A DNA stretch of 64,000 bases from Amycolatopsis sp. CA-230715. GTDB lineage: Bacteria > Actinomycetota > Actinomycetes > Mycobacteriales > Pseudonocardiaceae. The position numbers and the translations under genes were made by a program. The DNA lies in the NCBI RefSeq assembly GCF_018736145.1, contig NZ_CP059997.1, positions 4,277,501-4,341,500 on the forward strand, given 5' to 3'. Within the stretch, counting starts at the first letter, position 1, and each line of letters begins with the position of its first letter. Of the stretch, positions 7,824 through 15,802 are shown one piece after another. The notes beneath the pieces were generated by a model, which saw only the letters and a program-made list of their open reading frames with translations, did not search any database and was not told the DNA's origin.

Positions 7824-9113
7824 TTACTTTTCCAGGATCGCCGTGATGCCCTGGCCGCCCGCCGCGCAGATCGAGATGAGACCGCGGCCGGAACCCTTCT
7901 CGTTCAACAGCTTCGCGAGCGTCGCCACGATCCGACCGCCGGTCGCCGCGAACGGGTGGCCAGCGGCGAGCGAGGAGCCGTTGACGTTGAGCTTGTCGCG
8001 GTCGATCGAGCCGAGCGGGGCGTCCAGTTCGAGCTTCTCCTTCGCGAACCGCGGGTCCTCCCACGCCTTGAGGGTGGCGAGCACCTGTGACGCGAACGCC
8101 TCGTGGATCTCGTAGAAGTCGAAGTCCTGCAAGGAAAGCCCGGCGCGCGAGAGCATGCGCGGCACCGCGTACGCGGGCGCCATGAGGAGACCTTCGCCGC
8201 CGTGGACGTAGTCGACCGCCGCGGTCTGGGAGAACGTGAGGTAGGCCAGCACGGGCAGCTTCCTGGCCGCGGCCCACTGCTCGGTCGCCAGCAGCACGGT
8301 CGACGCGCCGTCGGACAGCGGCGTCGAGTTGCCCGCGGTCATCGTGCCGGACGGGCCACCGAAGACGGGCTTGAGCTTCGCGAGCTTCTCGGCGGTGGAG
8401 TCGCCGCGCAGGTTCTGGTCGCGCGCGAGCTTGAGGAACGGGGTCACCAGGTCGTCGAAGAAGCCGCGGTCGTAGGCGGCGGCGAGCCGCTGGTGGCTGG
8501 TCGCGGCCAGCTCGTCCTGCGCGGCACGCGCGATTTCCCATTCCTTGGCGGTCAACGCGGCGTGCTCGCCCATCGACAGGCCGGTGCGCGGCTCCGCGTT
8601 CTGCGGGATCGCGGGCACGATGTGGCCGGGCCGGATCTTGGCAAGGAGCTTCAGCCGGTCGCCGACGGTCTTCGCGGCGTTGACCTTGACGAGGATGCGG
8701 CGCAGGTCGTCGTTCACCGCGAGCGGCGCGTCGCTGGTGGTGTCGACGCCGCCGGCGATCGCGGAGTCGATCTGGCCGAGTGCGATCTTGTTCGCCACGT
8801 TCACGATGGCCTGCAGGCCCGTGCCGCACGCCATCTGCACGTCGGAGGCGGGCGTGCTCGGCGACAGCGCGCTGCCGAGGACGCTTTCCCGCGCGAGGTT
8901 GAAGTCCTTCGAGTGCTTGAGCACCGCACCCGCCGCGACCTCGCCGATCACCTCGCCCTGCAGCGAGTAGCGGCTGACCAGCCCGTCGAGCGCCGAGGTG
9001 AACATGTCCTGGTTCGACGCGTTGGCGTACGGCCCATTGGACCGCGCGAACGGGATCCGGTTGCCGCCGATGATGGCGACCTTGCGCACCGCGGGTGCCC
9101 TCTTCGTGGCCAT
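7824..9113 (-). CDS. fadA2: Acetyl-CoA C-acyltransferase (thiolase)
   Basis: Thiolases cleave 3-ketoacyl-CoA to acetyl-CoA and a shortened acyl-CoA, the last step of beta-oxidation, or run backwards. The 429-residue product has the acylated Cys at C96 (QMACGTG), H386 in GHPFAATG and C416 in CAAGGQG. It lies divergently to fabG4 and htdX, the same trio as Rv0243-Rv0242c-Rv0241c of M. tuberculosis, hence the symbol. The ATG follows AGGAGCC. The shared intergenic region has a long operator-like inverted repeat, so it is likely co-regulated with fabG4-htdX. The family is certain; which chain lengths are used is not. Confidence 0.93.
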   Translation of the reverse strand: MATKRAPAVRKVAIIGGNRIPFARSNGPYANASNQDMFTSALDGLVSRYSLQGEVIGEVAAGAVLKHSKDFNLARESVLGSALSPSTPASDVQMACGTGLQAIVNVANKIALGQIDSAIAGGVDTTSDAPLAVNDDLRRILVKVNAAKTVGDRLKLLAKIRPGHIVPAIPQNAEPRTGLSMGEHAALTAKEWEIARAAQDELAATSHQRLAAAYDRGFFDDLVTPFLKLARDQNLRGDSTAEKLAKLKPVFGGPSGTMTAGNSTPLSDGASTVLLATEQWAAARKLPVLAYLTFSQTAAVDYVHGGEGLLMAPAYAVPRMLSRAGLSLQDFDFYEIHEAFASQVLATLKAWEDPRFAKEKLELDAPLGSIDRDKLNVNGSSLAAGHPFAATGGRIVATLAKLLNEKGSGRGLISICAAGGQGITAILEK

Positions 9114-9185
9114 GGCTCCTCCTGATTCCCGCCCGCCGCGCGACCGCCGCTTGCGGTTCGCGCCACAGTATTTGCCGTTCCGTGT

Positions 9186-9221
9186 CCCATCGTAACCTAC
9201 CGGCGAGTAGGTTACGATGGG
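9186..9221. promoter_or_regulatory. Operator in fadA2-fabG4 intergenic region
   Basis: Arms CCCATCGTAACCTAC and GTAGGTTACGATGGG (15 bases each) enclose CGGCGA. The centre CTACCGGCGAGTAG matches the CTACTGACGCGTAG sites next to the TetR gene at 12.2 kb in 11 of 14 positions, and the TTAC/GTAA sites before fadE5 in outline. It probably binds the TetR protein encoded at 11466-12110 and controls both divergent transcripts. Confidence 0.72.
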
Positions 9222-9251
9222 AGTGACGCAACCGAATGCGGGAGGCTTTTC

Positions 9252-10610
9252 ATGGCGGACAGGTACCAGCAGTTCACGAAGACGCCCGTGGGGCGGTTCC
9301 TGGTGCCGAAACTCGGCCTGCCCAGCGCGCCGACCCTGCGCCGATACAAGCCGGGCCAGCCCGCACTCGACGGTCCCGCGCTCTTCGGCGCCGCGCCGGG
9401 CGGCAGGCTCGAGAAGACGCTGACCGAGCAGCTCGGCGACGCCGGGATCGAGGTCCGCACCACCCCGGTCGAGGCGGGCAAGCACGCGGCGCTCGTCTTC
9501 GACGCGACCGGCGTGCAGGACCCGAAGCAGCTTCGCGAGGTCTACGACTTCTTCCACCCGGTGATCCGCAGCGTCGGGAACTCGGGCCGGGTCGTGGTGT
9601 TCGGCACCCCGCCGGAACTCCTCGAGGGCAGGGCGCGGATCGCCCAGCGCGCGCTCGAAGGGTTCATCCGGTCGGTCGGCAAGGAGCTCAAGCGCGGCGC
9701 GACCGCCCAGCTCGTCTACGTCGCCGAAGGCAGTGAAGGCGCCACCGAGTCGACCGTCCGGTTCCTGCTGTCGGCCAAGTCGGCCTTCGTCGACGCGCAG
9801 GTGATCCGGGTCGGCGCAGTGAAGTCGCCCCACCACGCCCCTCCCGAGGTCGCCCCGCCCGCGGACTGGAAGAAGCCGCTCGACGGCAAGGTCGCGCTGG
9901 TCACCGGCGCTTCCCGCGGGATCGGCGCGGCGATCGCCGACGTGCTCGCCCGCGACGGCGCGCACGTCGTAGCGCTCGACATCCCCGCGCAGGGCGCCGA
10001 TCTGTCGAAGGTGGCGAACAAGGTCGGCGGTTCCGCGCTGCAGCTCGACATCACCGCGGCCGACGCCCCGCAGAAGCTCGCCGAGCAGCTCACGAGCAGG
10101 CACGGCGGCGTCGACATCGTGGTGCACAACGCGGGCATCACCAGGGACAAGACGCTCGGGAACATGTCCGACGGCGCGTGGGACTCGGTGCTGACCGTGA
10201 ACCTCGCCTCGCAGCTCGCGGTGAACGACAAGTTCCTCGCCGACGGCGTGCTGAGGCCGAACGGCCGGATCATCGGTGTCTCGTCGATCGCCGGTATCGC
10301 GGGCAACGTCGGCCAGACCAACTACGCCACCAGCAAGGCGGGCGTGATCGGCATGATCGACGACACCGCGCCCCGGCTCGCCGAGCAGGGCCACACGATC
10401 AACGCCGTCGCACCCGGGTTCATCGAAACGAAGATGACCGCCGCGGTGCCGCTGTTCATCCGCGAAGCGGGCCGCCGCCTGTCGAGCCTCGGCCAGGGCG
10501 GGCTGCCGGTGGACGTCGCCGAGACGATCGCTTGGTACGCGAACCCGGCCTCGGCCGCGGTCAACGGCAACGTGGTCCGCGTGTGCGGCCAGGCACTGCT
10601 GGGGGCGTGA
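9252..10610 (+). CDS. fabG4: High-molecular-weight 3-ketoacyl reductase FabG4
   Basis: At 452 residues this is close to mycobacterial FabG4 and much longer than ordinary FabG (~250). The first ~210 residues are the flavodoxin-like N-terminal domain typical of that subfamily; the ketoreductase follows, with TGASRGIG at 218-225, S345, Y358 and K362 (YATSK). FabG4 enzymes reduce 3-ketoacyl-CoA with NADH. The ATG follows GGGAGG. It overlaps htdX by one base, so reductase and dehydratase are made together, and with the divergent thiolase they form a set able to interconvert ketoacyl-, hydroxyacyl- and enoyl-CoA. Confidence 0.95.
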   Translation: MADRYQQFTKTPVGRFLVPKLGLPSAPTLRRYKPGQPALDGPALFGAAPGGRLEKTLTEQLGDAGIEVRTTPVEAGKHAALVFDATGVQDPKQLREVYDFFHPVIRSVGNSGRVVVFGTPPELLEGRARIAQRALEGFIRSVGKELKRGATAQLVYVAEGSEGATESTVRFLLSAKSAFVDAQVIRVGAVKSPHHAPPEVAPPADWKKPLDGKVALVTGASRGIGAAIADVLARDGAHVVALDIPAQGADLSKVANKVGGSALQLDITAADAPQKLAEQLTSRHGGVDIVVHNAGITRDKTLGNMSDGAWDSVLTVNLASQLAVNDKFLADGVLRPNGRIIGVSSIAGIAGNVGQTNYATSKAGVIGMIDDTAPRLAEQGHTINAVAPGFIETKMTAAVPLFIREAGRRLSSLGQGGLPVDVAETIAWYANPASAAVNGNVVRVCGQALLGA

Positions 10611-11464
10611 TGACCGTGAAGGTGCTCGATTCCCCGCCGAACCTCGGCTCGCTGTATTCGAAGGCGCTGCTCGGCGGCGTGCGCCCCGGCAAGGACGGCG
10701 ACGCGCTGCCCGGCACCGAATACGTGCGCGAGGGCGTGAAGATCGCGCCCGCGCACCTCGCCGACTACAACCGCGTCTGCGGGTTCCGGCTCTCCGACGA
10801 GCTGCCGGTGACCTACCCGCACATCCTCGCGTTCCCGCTGCAGATGGCGATGATGACGGAGGGCGACTTCCCGTTCCCGCTGCTCGGCATGGTGCACGTG
10901 GCGAACCGGATCACCCAGCACCGGCCGGTCCGGATCGACGAGCAGTTCACCCTGCGTGTGCGGGCGGAAAACCTGCGCCCGCACGAAAAAGGCCGCCAGT
11001 TCGACGTGGTCAGCGAGGTGCTGCCGGTCGGCCAGGACAGTCCTGTGTGGACGGACGTGAGCACCTACCTCCGCCGTGGCGGAGGATCCGGAGACGGCAG
11101 TGACGCGAAGCAGCTCACGCCGCCCGCGCCGAACGCGGTGTGGCGAGTGCCCGCGGACATCGGCCGCAAGTACGCGGAGGCTTCCGGCGACCGCAACCCG
11201 ATCCACCTGCACGCGTTGTCCGCCAAGGCGTTCGGCTTCCCGTCCGCGATCGCGCACGGCATGTGGTCGAAGGCGCACGCGCTGTCCGCGTTCGAAGGCA
11301 GGCTGCCGTCCGCGTTCACCGTGGACGTGAAGTTCAAGCTGCCGATCCTGTTGCCGGCGAAGGTCGCGTTCACCTCGTGGCGCACCGACGACGGGCTCGC
11401 TTTCGAGCTGTGGAACGCGCGCAAGCCGAAGCCGCACCTCTCGGGCAGCATCGTCGCGCTCTGA
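10610..11464 (+). CDS. htdX: MaoC-like (R)-hydratase/dehydratase HtdX
   Basis: This 284-residue double-hotdog protein carries the hydratase-2 motif YAEASGDRNPIHLH with the catalytic pair D194 and H199. Such enzymes hydrate trans-2-enoyl-CoA to (R)-3-hydroxyacyl-CoA or the reverse. The ATG overlaps the fabG4 stop in TGATG, which means coupled translation. The gene order fabG4-htdX is the same as in mycobacteria. The stop is one base from the stop of the convergent TetR gene, leaving no room for a terminator between them. Confidence 0.93.
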   Translation: MTVKVLDSPPNLGSLYSKALLGGVRPGKDGDALPGTEYVREGVKIAPAHLADYNRVCGFRLSDELPVTYPHILAFPLQMAMMTEGDFPFPLLGMVHVANRITQHRPVRIDEQFTLRVRAENLRPHEKGRQFDVVSEVLPVGQDSPVWTDVSTYLRRGGGSGDGSDAKQLTPPAPNAVWRVPADIGRKYAEASGDRNPIHLHALSAKAFGFPSAIAHGMWSKAHALSAFEGRLPSAFTVDVKFKLPILLPAKVAFTSWRTDDGLAFELWNARKPKPHLSGSIVAL

Positions 11465-11465
11465 G

Positions 11466-12110
11466 CTATTCGGTCGGTTTCCAGACGTCGCCTTCGACCA
11501 GGTCGTTGAACCCGAGCCAGACCAGGTTCATCAACCAGGAGGCGAGCACGCCGTCGGAGACGTCGGGGTGGTCGAGCGCCCAGTCGGCGAGGGACTCGGC
11601 CGCGCCGACGAGCGCCGCGGACAGGCCCTCGCCGGAGAACTCAGCCTGCTCCGCGAGGCCTTTGCGGGCACCGGCGTTGACCACGAGCGCGGCCACGAGT
11701 TCGATCGCGCGTGCGCGCATCGCGGTGATCTCGGCGGCGAACTCCCCGCCGACGGTGAGCGCCTGGCGGTGCAGCACGGTCCACGATTCGCGGAAGTCGG
11801 CGACGAACCGGTAGAACGAGCGCAGGCCGTGCCACAGCTGCATGTCCGGCGGAAGCTCCGGTTTGACGCCGTCCTGGATGGCTTCCAGCAGGCGGGTGGC
11901 CTCGCGCCGGATGCACTTGGCGAAGAGGTCTTCCTTGGAGCCGAGGTAGGTGTAGATCATCGGCTTGGAGACGCCCGCGACCTCGGAGATCTCGTCCATC
12001 GACGCGGTGTGGTAGCCGTAGCGGGAAAACACCTGCACGGCGGCGTCCAGGATCTGCCGTTCGCGCACCGCCCTCGGCAGCCGTCGTGCGCGTTGTACTT
12101 CCTCGGTCAC
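11466..12110 (-). CDS. TetR-family regulator, probable acyl-CoA-responsive repressor of the fad/fab genes
   Basis: The GTG lies five bases after GGAGGT and gives 214 residues. The DNA-binding domain (ILDAAVQVFSRYGYHTASMDEISEVAGVSKPMIYTYLGSKEDLF) is at about 20-63; the rest is an all-helical ligand domain. Its position, convergent with fabG4-htdX and divergent from two SCP2-like genes, and the matching operators at both boundaries support control of the whole block. FasR/FadR-type TetR proteins in actinobacteria sense acyl-CoA; that ligand is inferred here, not shown. Confidence 0.88.
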   Translation of the reverse strand: MTEEVQRARRLPRAVRERQILDAAVQVFSRYGYHTASMDEISEVAGVSKPMIYTYLGSKEDLFAKCIRREATRLLEAIQDGVKPELPPDMQLWHGLRSFYRFVADFRESWTVLHRQALTVGGEFAAEITAMRARAIELVAALVVNAGARKGLAEQAEFSGEGLSAALVGAAESLADWALDHPDVSDGVLASWLMNLVWLGFNDLVEGDVWKPTE

Positions 12111-12193
12111 GCGGACCTCCTCTCCGAGGGTGAACGCTACCCGGACACGAGGTCGAGGTGTATTTTCCCCGCGTTCAAGCGGCTTGCCGCCTT

Positions 12194-12226
12194 ACCTACT
12201 GACGCGTAGCCTACGCGTCAGTAGGT
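12194..12226. promoter_or_regulatory. Double TetR operator between regulator and SCP2-like genes
   Basis: A perfect 33-base inverted repeat. It consists of CTACTGACGCGTAG (12196-12209), one base, and the exact complement (12211-12224), so two dimer sites lie 15 bases apart. It covers the promoter zone of the SCP2-like gene starting at 12243. The 14-mer matches the site in the fadA2-fabG4 region in 11 of 14 positions. Confidence 0.75.
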
Positions 12227-12242
12227 CTGATGGAGGGGTCGA

Positions 12243-12890
12243 ATGTCGGAGCACACGGAGACCGGCCTGCGCGGGATGCGGGGTGCCGCGCTGGTCGACG
12301 CGCTGGAGCGGCTGGACCCCGCCGACCTGGGCCAGGACACGCTCGACGTGAACCAGCTCGCCGGCGCCATCGACCCGCGCGACCTCGGCAAGGACGACTT
12401 CCGCAGGCTGCTCGCGGCGCTGCTCAGGTTGTCCGAGCGGGCGCCGGAACTCGACCTGAGCAAGGTGGATCCCGCGCATTTCGCCACACTCGTGTCGCGC
12501 GCGTCGAAGACCCAGCTCGAACGGGTCGTCGCGGAGAAGACGCTCCGCACCCGCGTGCTCGGCGAGATCTTCGGCCGGATGAGCGCGCACCTGAAGAAGG
12601 AGCGCTCGCGCGGGGTGCGCGCGGTCGTCCACTGGCGGCTCTCCGGCGGGGACGGCGACGGCGGCTTCGACCGCTACGAAACCGTCATCGACGACGGGGA
12701 ATGCAGCGTCAACCGGGAGATGACCGAACGACCCCGCGTGACCATCACGATCGCGCCCGCGGATTTCTTCAAACTCATCACGCACCAGGCGACACCCGCC
12801 GTATTGTTCGTCACCGGAAAGATCAGGATCAAGGGTGACCTGGCATTCGCGGCCGGGCTGATCGGATTCTTCGATCTCCCTAAACCGTGA
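12243..12890 (+). CDS. SCP2-like sterol/lipid carrier domain protein (copy 1)
   Basis: The ATG follows GGAGGGG. The 215-residue protein has a helical N-terminal half with repeated short motifs (DPADLGQDTLDVNQLAGAIDPRDLGKDDF) and a C-terminal SCP2-type lipid-binding fold (VTITIAPADFFKLITHQATPAVLFVTGKIRIKGDLAFAAGLIGFF). SCP2 domains bind acyl-CoA, sterols or other lipids in a hydrophobic tunnel. It directly follows a double operator, and a paralogue follows it. A role in carrying acyl-CoA to the neighbouring FadA2/FabG4/HtdX enzymes is an inference from context. Confidence 0.82.
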   Translation: MSEHTETGLRGMRGAALVDALERLDPADLGQDTLDVNQLAGAIDPRDLGKDDFRRLLAALLRLSERAPELDLSKVDPAHFATLVSRASKTQLERVVAEKTLRTRVLGEIFGRMSAHLKKERSRGVRAVVHWRLSGGDGDGGFDRYETVIDDGECSVNREMTERPRVTITIAPADFFKLITHQATPAVLFVTGKIRIKGDLAFAAGLIGFFDLPKP

Positions 12891-12912
12891 TGGTGCAGTA
12901 GACTCCGTTCCC

Positions 12913-13557
12913 GTGTCCTCCCGATCCGAAGAACACCCGTGGCGTCGGTGGTTGCGCTTTTCGCGCGGCCGTCACGGCGGTGCCACCCGCGCGGGTGAGC
13001 GGCACGCGGTGAACGCGTTCGCGGACAAGGTCGATCTCGGCAAGCTTTCGCCGGAGCAGTTCATCCAGCTGCTGGAAACCCTGCACATGCTGGGCACGGT
13101 CGGTGCGGGCGTCGAGCTGACCTCGCTGTCCACCGAGACGCTCGTCGACCTCGTGCAACGCGCGTCGAAGGAGCAGCTCAAAGCGATCGCGGAACACGCC
13201 GAACTGCGCTCCGTTTTCCTGGACGAGATATTCAGGAGGATGTCGGAGCATTTCGCGCCCGAGCGTGCGAAGAATGTGGACCTGGTGGTCAGCTGGCGTT
13301 TTTCCAACGGTGACGGCGAAGACGGGTTCGATCGGTTCCAGACCGTGATCGAGGACGGCATGTGCGTTTCCAGCACCGATCTCGGCCGCTCCCCGGACAC
13401 CACGATCACGGTGGCCGCGGACGATTTCATCAGAATGGCCACCGGAAACGCGGCCGTCGCCACCATGTTCGTCACCGGGCGGGTGCGGGTGAAGGGCGAA
13501 TACGCCCCCGCCGTCCGCCTCTCCAGCTACTTCGACATCCCGAAACCGACCGCGTAG
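12913..13557 (+). CDS. SCP2-like sterol/lipid carrier domain protein (copy 2)
   Basis: A 214-residue paralogue of the preceding protein; the parallel stretches VVSWRFSNGDGEDGFDRF and VVHWRLSGGDGDGGFDRY show a tandem duplication. The C-terminal lipid-binding segment (MATGNAAVATMFVTGRVRVKGEY) is conserved. The N-terminus is different and basic (RRWLRFSRGRHGG). The GTG has no ribosome site but follows TAGACT by eight bases, so this copy may also have its own leaderless promoter in the 22-base gap. The third positions of its codons are slightly less GC-rich than those of its neighbour. The function is inferred only from the domain. Confidence 0.8.
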   Translation: MSSRSEEHPWRRWLRFSRGRHGGATRAGERHAVNAFADKVDLGKLSPEQFIQLLETLHMLGTVGAGVELTSLSTETLVDLVQRASKEQLKAIAEHAELRSVFLDEIFRRMSEHFAPERAKNVDLVVSWRFSNGDGEDGFDRFQTVIEDGMCVSSTDLGRSPDTTITVAADDFIRMATGNAAVATMFVTGRVRVKGEYAPAVRLSSYFDIPKPTA

Positions 13558-13573
13558 GCGGCGCGGGCTCTAG

Positions 13574-13801
13574 TCAGCCGAGATCGTCGAACTCGCCCGC
13601 TTTGACGCCCTTCAGCCACGCGCTCATCTCGGCGCGGGTGAAGTAGGTGACCCCGGCGTCGGGGTTGTTGCTGTTGCGGATCGCGATGCGGCCGTCCGGC
13701 AACGCGGCCGCTTCGACGCAGTTGCCGCCGTTCGAGCCGCCGCTTTCCGAGTAGCTGCTCTTACGCCACGCGACTGTGGTCAGGGGGTTCACCTCAAGCA
13801 T
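13574..13801 (-). CDS. DUF397 domain protein
   Basis: The 75-residue product has the DUF397 signature (WRKSSYSESGGSNGGNCVEAA...IRNSNNPDAGVTYFTRAEMSAWLKGVKAGEFD). In streptomycetes such small acidic proteins are found next to WhiJ-like regulators and act with them in development and antibiotic control. The ATG follows GGAGGAGGT with ideal spacing. It is 22 bases downstream of the XRE regulator, so one transcript and probable physical partnership are expected. Confidence 0.93.
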   Translation of the reverse strand: MLEVNPLTTVAWRKSSYSESGGSNGGNCVEAAALPDGRIAIRNSNNPDAGVTYFTRAEMSAWLKGVKAGEFDDLG

Positions 13802-13823
13802 CGGTGACCTCCTCCGCTCTAGC

Positions 13824-14705
13824 TCACTGGTACTGCCGCATCGCCTCGGTGATCACTTCGGCGGATTCCTTGCGGGACAAGGCCCGTTCGGTGAGCATAC
13901 CGAAGCGCAGCGTCCAGGAGCGCACACGCTCGCGGTCCTCGATGTAAATGGTTCCGGGAGATCCTTCGAAGTAACCGATGTCCGGAATGGGCTCGGGCAA
14001 CGTGAGCAGCGTGAACGGTCCTTCCAGCCCAGGGCTGCCGCCGGTGTCCTTGGGCAAGATCTGGATGGTGACATTGGGGTTCTCGGTGACCTGAAGCAGC
14101 TTGCGTAGCTGATGGTGCATGACGATCGGATCTCCGACCAGGCGGTGGAGGATCAGTTCGTCCAGGATGAAATGCAGGTCGGGTGGGTTCTCCTTGGTCA
14201 GGATCTGTTGGCGGGCCATCCTTGCAGCCACACCGAGTTCCAGCTGGCCTGGATCGAATGCGCCAGGACTGATGGACATCATCAGTGCTCGGGCGTAGTC
14301 GGAGGTCTGCAGCAGTCCGTGGATGAGCTGGTTCTGGAAGTCGCGCAGAGCTACCAAGCCGGTCTCCAGGCTTAGTAGCGGTTGGACTACTTTCGGTGTG
14401 GACCCTTGGTATTGGTGCCACCAGTCGCGTTTGCGGGAGTCGATGGCGAGTTGGGTCAGCTCGGCCAGTGTCTCCGAGTCGTCGATCCCGTATGCGGTGA
14501 GGAGTTGTTCGATCTCGCGCGGTTTGATGTTGTGCTCGCGGTTCTCGACCCTGGAGAGCTTCGACCGTGACCAGTTGCCGCCGTGCTCCCGGAGGCGCTC
14601 GACTGCCTCGTCCTGGGTGAGATTTGCTTGCTCCCTAAGGACTTTCACCGTCGCGGCGAGCTGCCAGCGCCGGACGATCGACACGCCGCCCTCCGTTCCC
14701 TGCAT
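13824..14705 (-). CDS. WhiJ-like XRE regulator with DUF5753 domain
   Basis: The ATG chosen follows GGAGG by seven bases and gives 293 residues; an ATG 20 codons earlier lacks a ribosome site and would sit at the transcript start. An N-terminal helix-turn-helix (LREQANLTQDEAVERLREHGGNWSRSKLSRVENREH) is followed by the DUF5753 domain (LLQTSDYARALM...IVMHHQLRKLLQV...IYIEDRERV). This architecture is expanded in actinomycetes and works with a DUF397 partner, here directly downstream. A divergent 100-residue gene shares the promoter region. The target genes cannot be named. Confidence 0.92.
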   Translation of the reverse strand: MQGTEGGVSIVRRWQLAATVKVLREQANLTQDEAVERLREHGGNWSRSKLSRVENREHNIKPREIEQLLTAYGIDDSETLAELTQLAIDSRKRDWWHQYQGSTPKVVQPLLSLETGLVALRDFQNQLIHGLLQTSDYARALMMSISPGAFDPGQLELGVAARMARQQILTKENPPDLHFILDELILHRLVGDPIVMHHQLRKLLQVTENPNVTIQILPKDTGGSPGLEGPFTLLTLPEPIPDIGYFEGSPGTIYIEDRERVRSWTLRFGMLTERALSRKESAEVITEAMRQYQ

Positions 14706-14768
14706 CGGGGCGCCTCCGTTCGGGTGAAGAGTGGAACTTCCAGTTCCGCGAGTGGTGTCGACCATGTC

Positions 14769-14798
14769 AGGTTAGAGGCACACCGGGTGTCGGTGCAA
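14769..14798 (-). promoter_or_regulatory. Promoter of the XRE-DUF397 operon
   Basis: On the minus strand: TTGCAC, 18 bases, TAACCT. The spacer contains the small inverted repeat ACACC-C-GGTGT. The leader to the chosen ATG would be about 55 bases and holds a good ribosome site. Confidence 0.5.
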
Positions 14799-14820
14799 AC
14801 ACAGTCCGTGGGAGGTCGGG

Positions 14821-15123
14821 ATGGTAGCTGACGAGGAAGGTCCGCTCTGCGGCGAGGCGGAGTTCGACGAGCTGGTCAGGGACATGGTCGGCACCTTCGC
14901 GCCGCGCTTGTTCGCCGTCGTGGAGGAGTACGGAGAACGCGTCGATGCCCGGGTTGCCGCGTGGGGCATGGCTTTCGACGAGGAGGACGGCGCTGAGGTG
15001 ATTTGCGTCGATGGTGGGCTGCGCATGTCCGTCCGCAGCCCGGACCGGGCGTTGGCGGGGTTCGCCCGGCGGCCGGAGGTGTCCGCGCGGGTGGTGTGGG
15101 TCGACCCGATCGAAGCCGCGTGA
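14821..15123 (+). CDS. Hypothetical protein of 100 residues, divergent from XRE-DUF397
   Basis: The ATG lies eight bases after GGGAGG. The product is acidic, with no signal or membrane segment; it begins MVADEEGPLCGEAEFDELVR and contains a predicted beta hairpin near AEVICVDGGLRMSVRSPDRAL. I do not recognise a family. Position next to a WhiJ-like regulator suggests it may be regulated by it. Its stop is directly adjacent to the stop of the convergent fxsA gene, with no intergenic base. Confidence 0.7.
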   Translation: MVADEEGPLCGEAEFDELVRDMVGTFAPRLFAVVEEYGERVDARVAAWGMAFDEEDGAEVICVDGGLRMSVRSPDRALAGFARRPEVSARVVWVDPIEAA

Positions 15124-15594
15124 TCAGCCTTCGACGACGCGGCCTTCGATCACGGTGGGCCGGGTCGTCGGCTCCTTCGGCTCTTCGGTGACGACCTCGC
15201 TGTCCACCACCATCACCGGGCCGCGGCGCTGGTTGGCGTAGGCCACCGCGCGGCGTTCGGCGCGGCGCAGCCACCACTTGCGGACGATGATGCGCGTCGG
15301 CGGGAACAGCATGAGCAGGCCCGCGACGTCGCTGACGAACCCGGGCAGCAGGATCAGCACTCCGCCGAGCGCGACGAGCATGCCGTCGGTGAGTTCGTTG
15401 TGCGCGGGCTTGCCCGCCCTCGCCGTCTCGGTGAAGGCGCGCATCGCGCGGGCGCCTTCCCGCCTCGCCAGCCACGAGCCGACGAAGGCGCCCGCGATGA
15501 GGAGGCCGATGGTCCCCAGGAATCCGATCGCGGAGCTGACCGCCCAGACGGCGGCCACCTCGGCAACCACGTAGAGCAGCAGCACGACAGCCAT
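15124..15594 (-). CDS. fxsA: FxsA family membrane protein
   Basis: FxsA proteins are small cytoplasmic-membrane proteins first named for suppressing phage F exclusion in E. coli. The 156-residue product has three or four hydrophobic helices (WAVSSAIGFLGTIGLLIAGA; LTDGMLVALGGVLILLPGFV; DVAGLLMLFPPTRIIV), and GVLILLPGFVSDVAGLLMLFPP is the family hallmark. The tail is hydrophilic. The ATG has no ribosome site but follows TACGTT by eight bases. The cellular role in actinomycetes is unknown. Confidence 0.9.
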   Translation of the reverse strand: MAVVLLLYVVAEVAAVWAVSSAIGFLGTIGLLIAGAFVGSWLARREGARAMRAFTETARAGKPAHNELTDGMLVALGGVLILLPGFVSDVAGLLMLFPPTRIIVRKWWLRRAERRAVAYANQRRGPVMVVDSEVVTEEPKEPTTRPTVIEGRVVEG

Positions 15595-15802
15595 ATCCGG
15601 TCAACGTACGGGACGCCCGATTTGCTCCCGCGACCCCGATCAGGTGAGCAGCGCGCCGACGACCAGCAGATCGAGGCCGAGCGGCCGGTCGCCGACGACG
15701 TTTAGCCCGCTAACTGCAGTTCAGTAGGTGAAGCAGGCCTGAGATGTAGAAATGTCGACTTGGCGACATTATCCGGACCTGTGGGTGCCAGGCACCGAGC
15801 GG
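15595..15802 (-). other. 208-base gap with coding-like remnant and hairpin
   Basis: On the minus strand at 15640-15705 lie 21 codons with G or C in nearly every third position ending in TGA (reading NVVGDRPLGLDLLVVGALLT), but no start or upstream continuation exists. This looks like the tail of a lost gene. At 15751-15770 there is a hairpin (AATGTCG, six bases, CGACATT) that may end the ABC exporter transcript. Confidence 0.35.
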
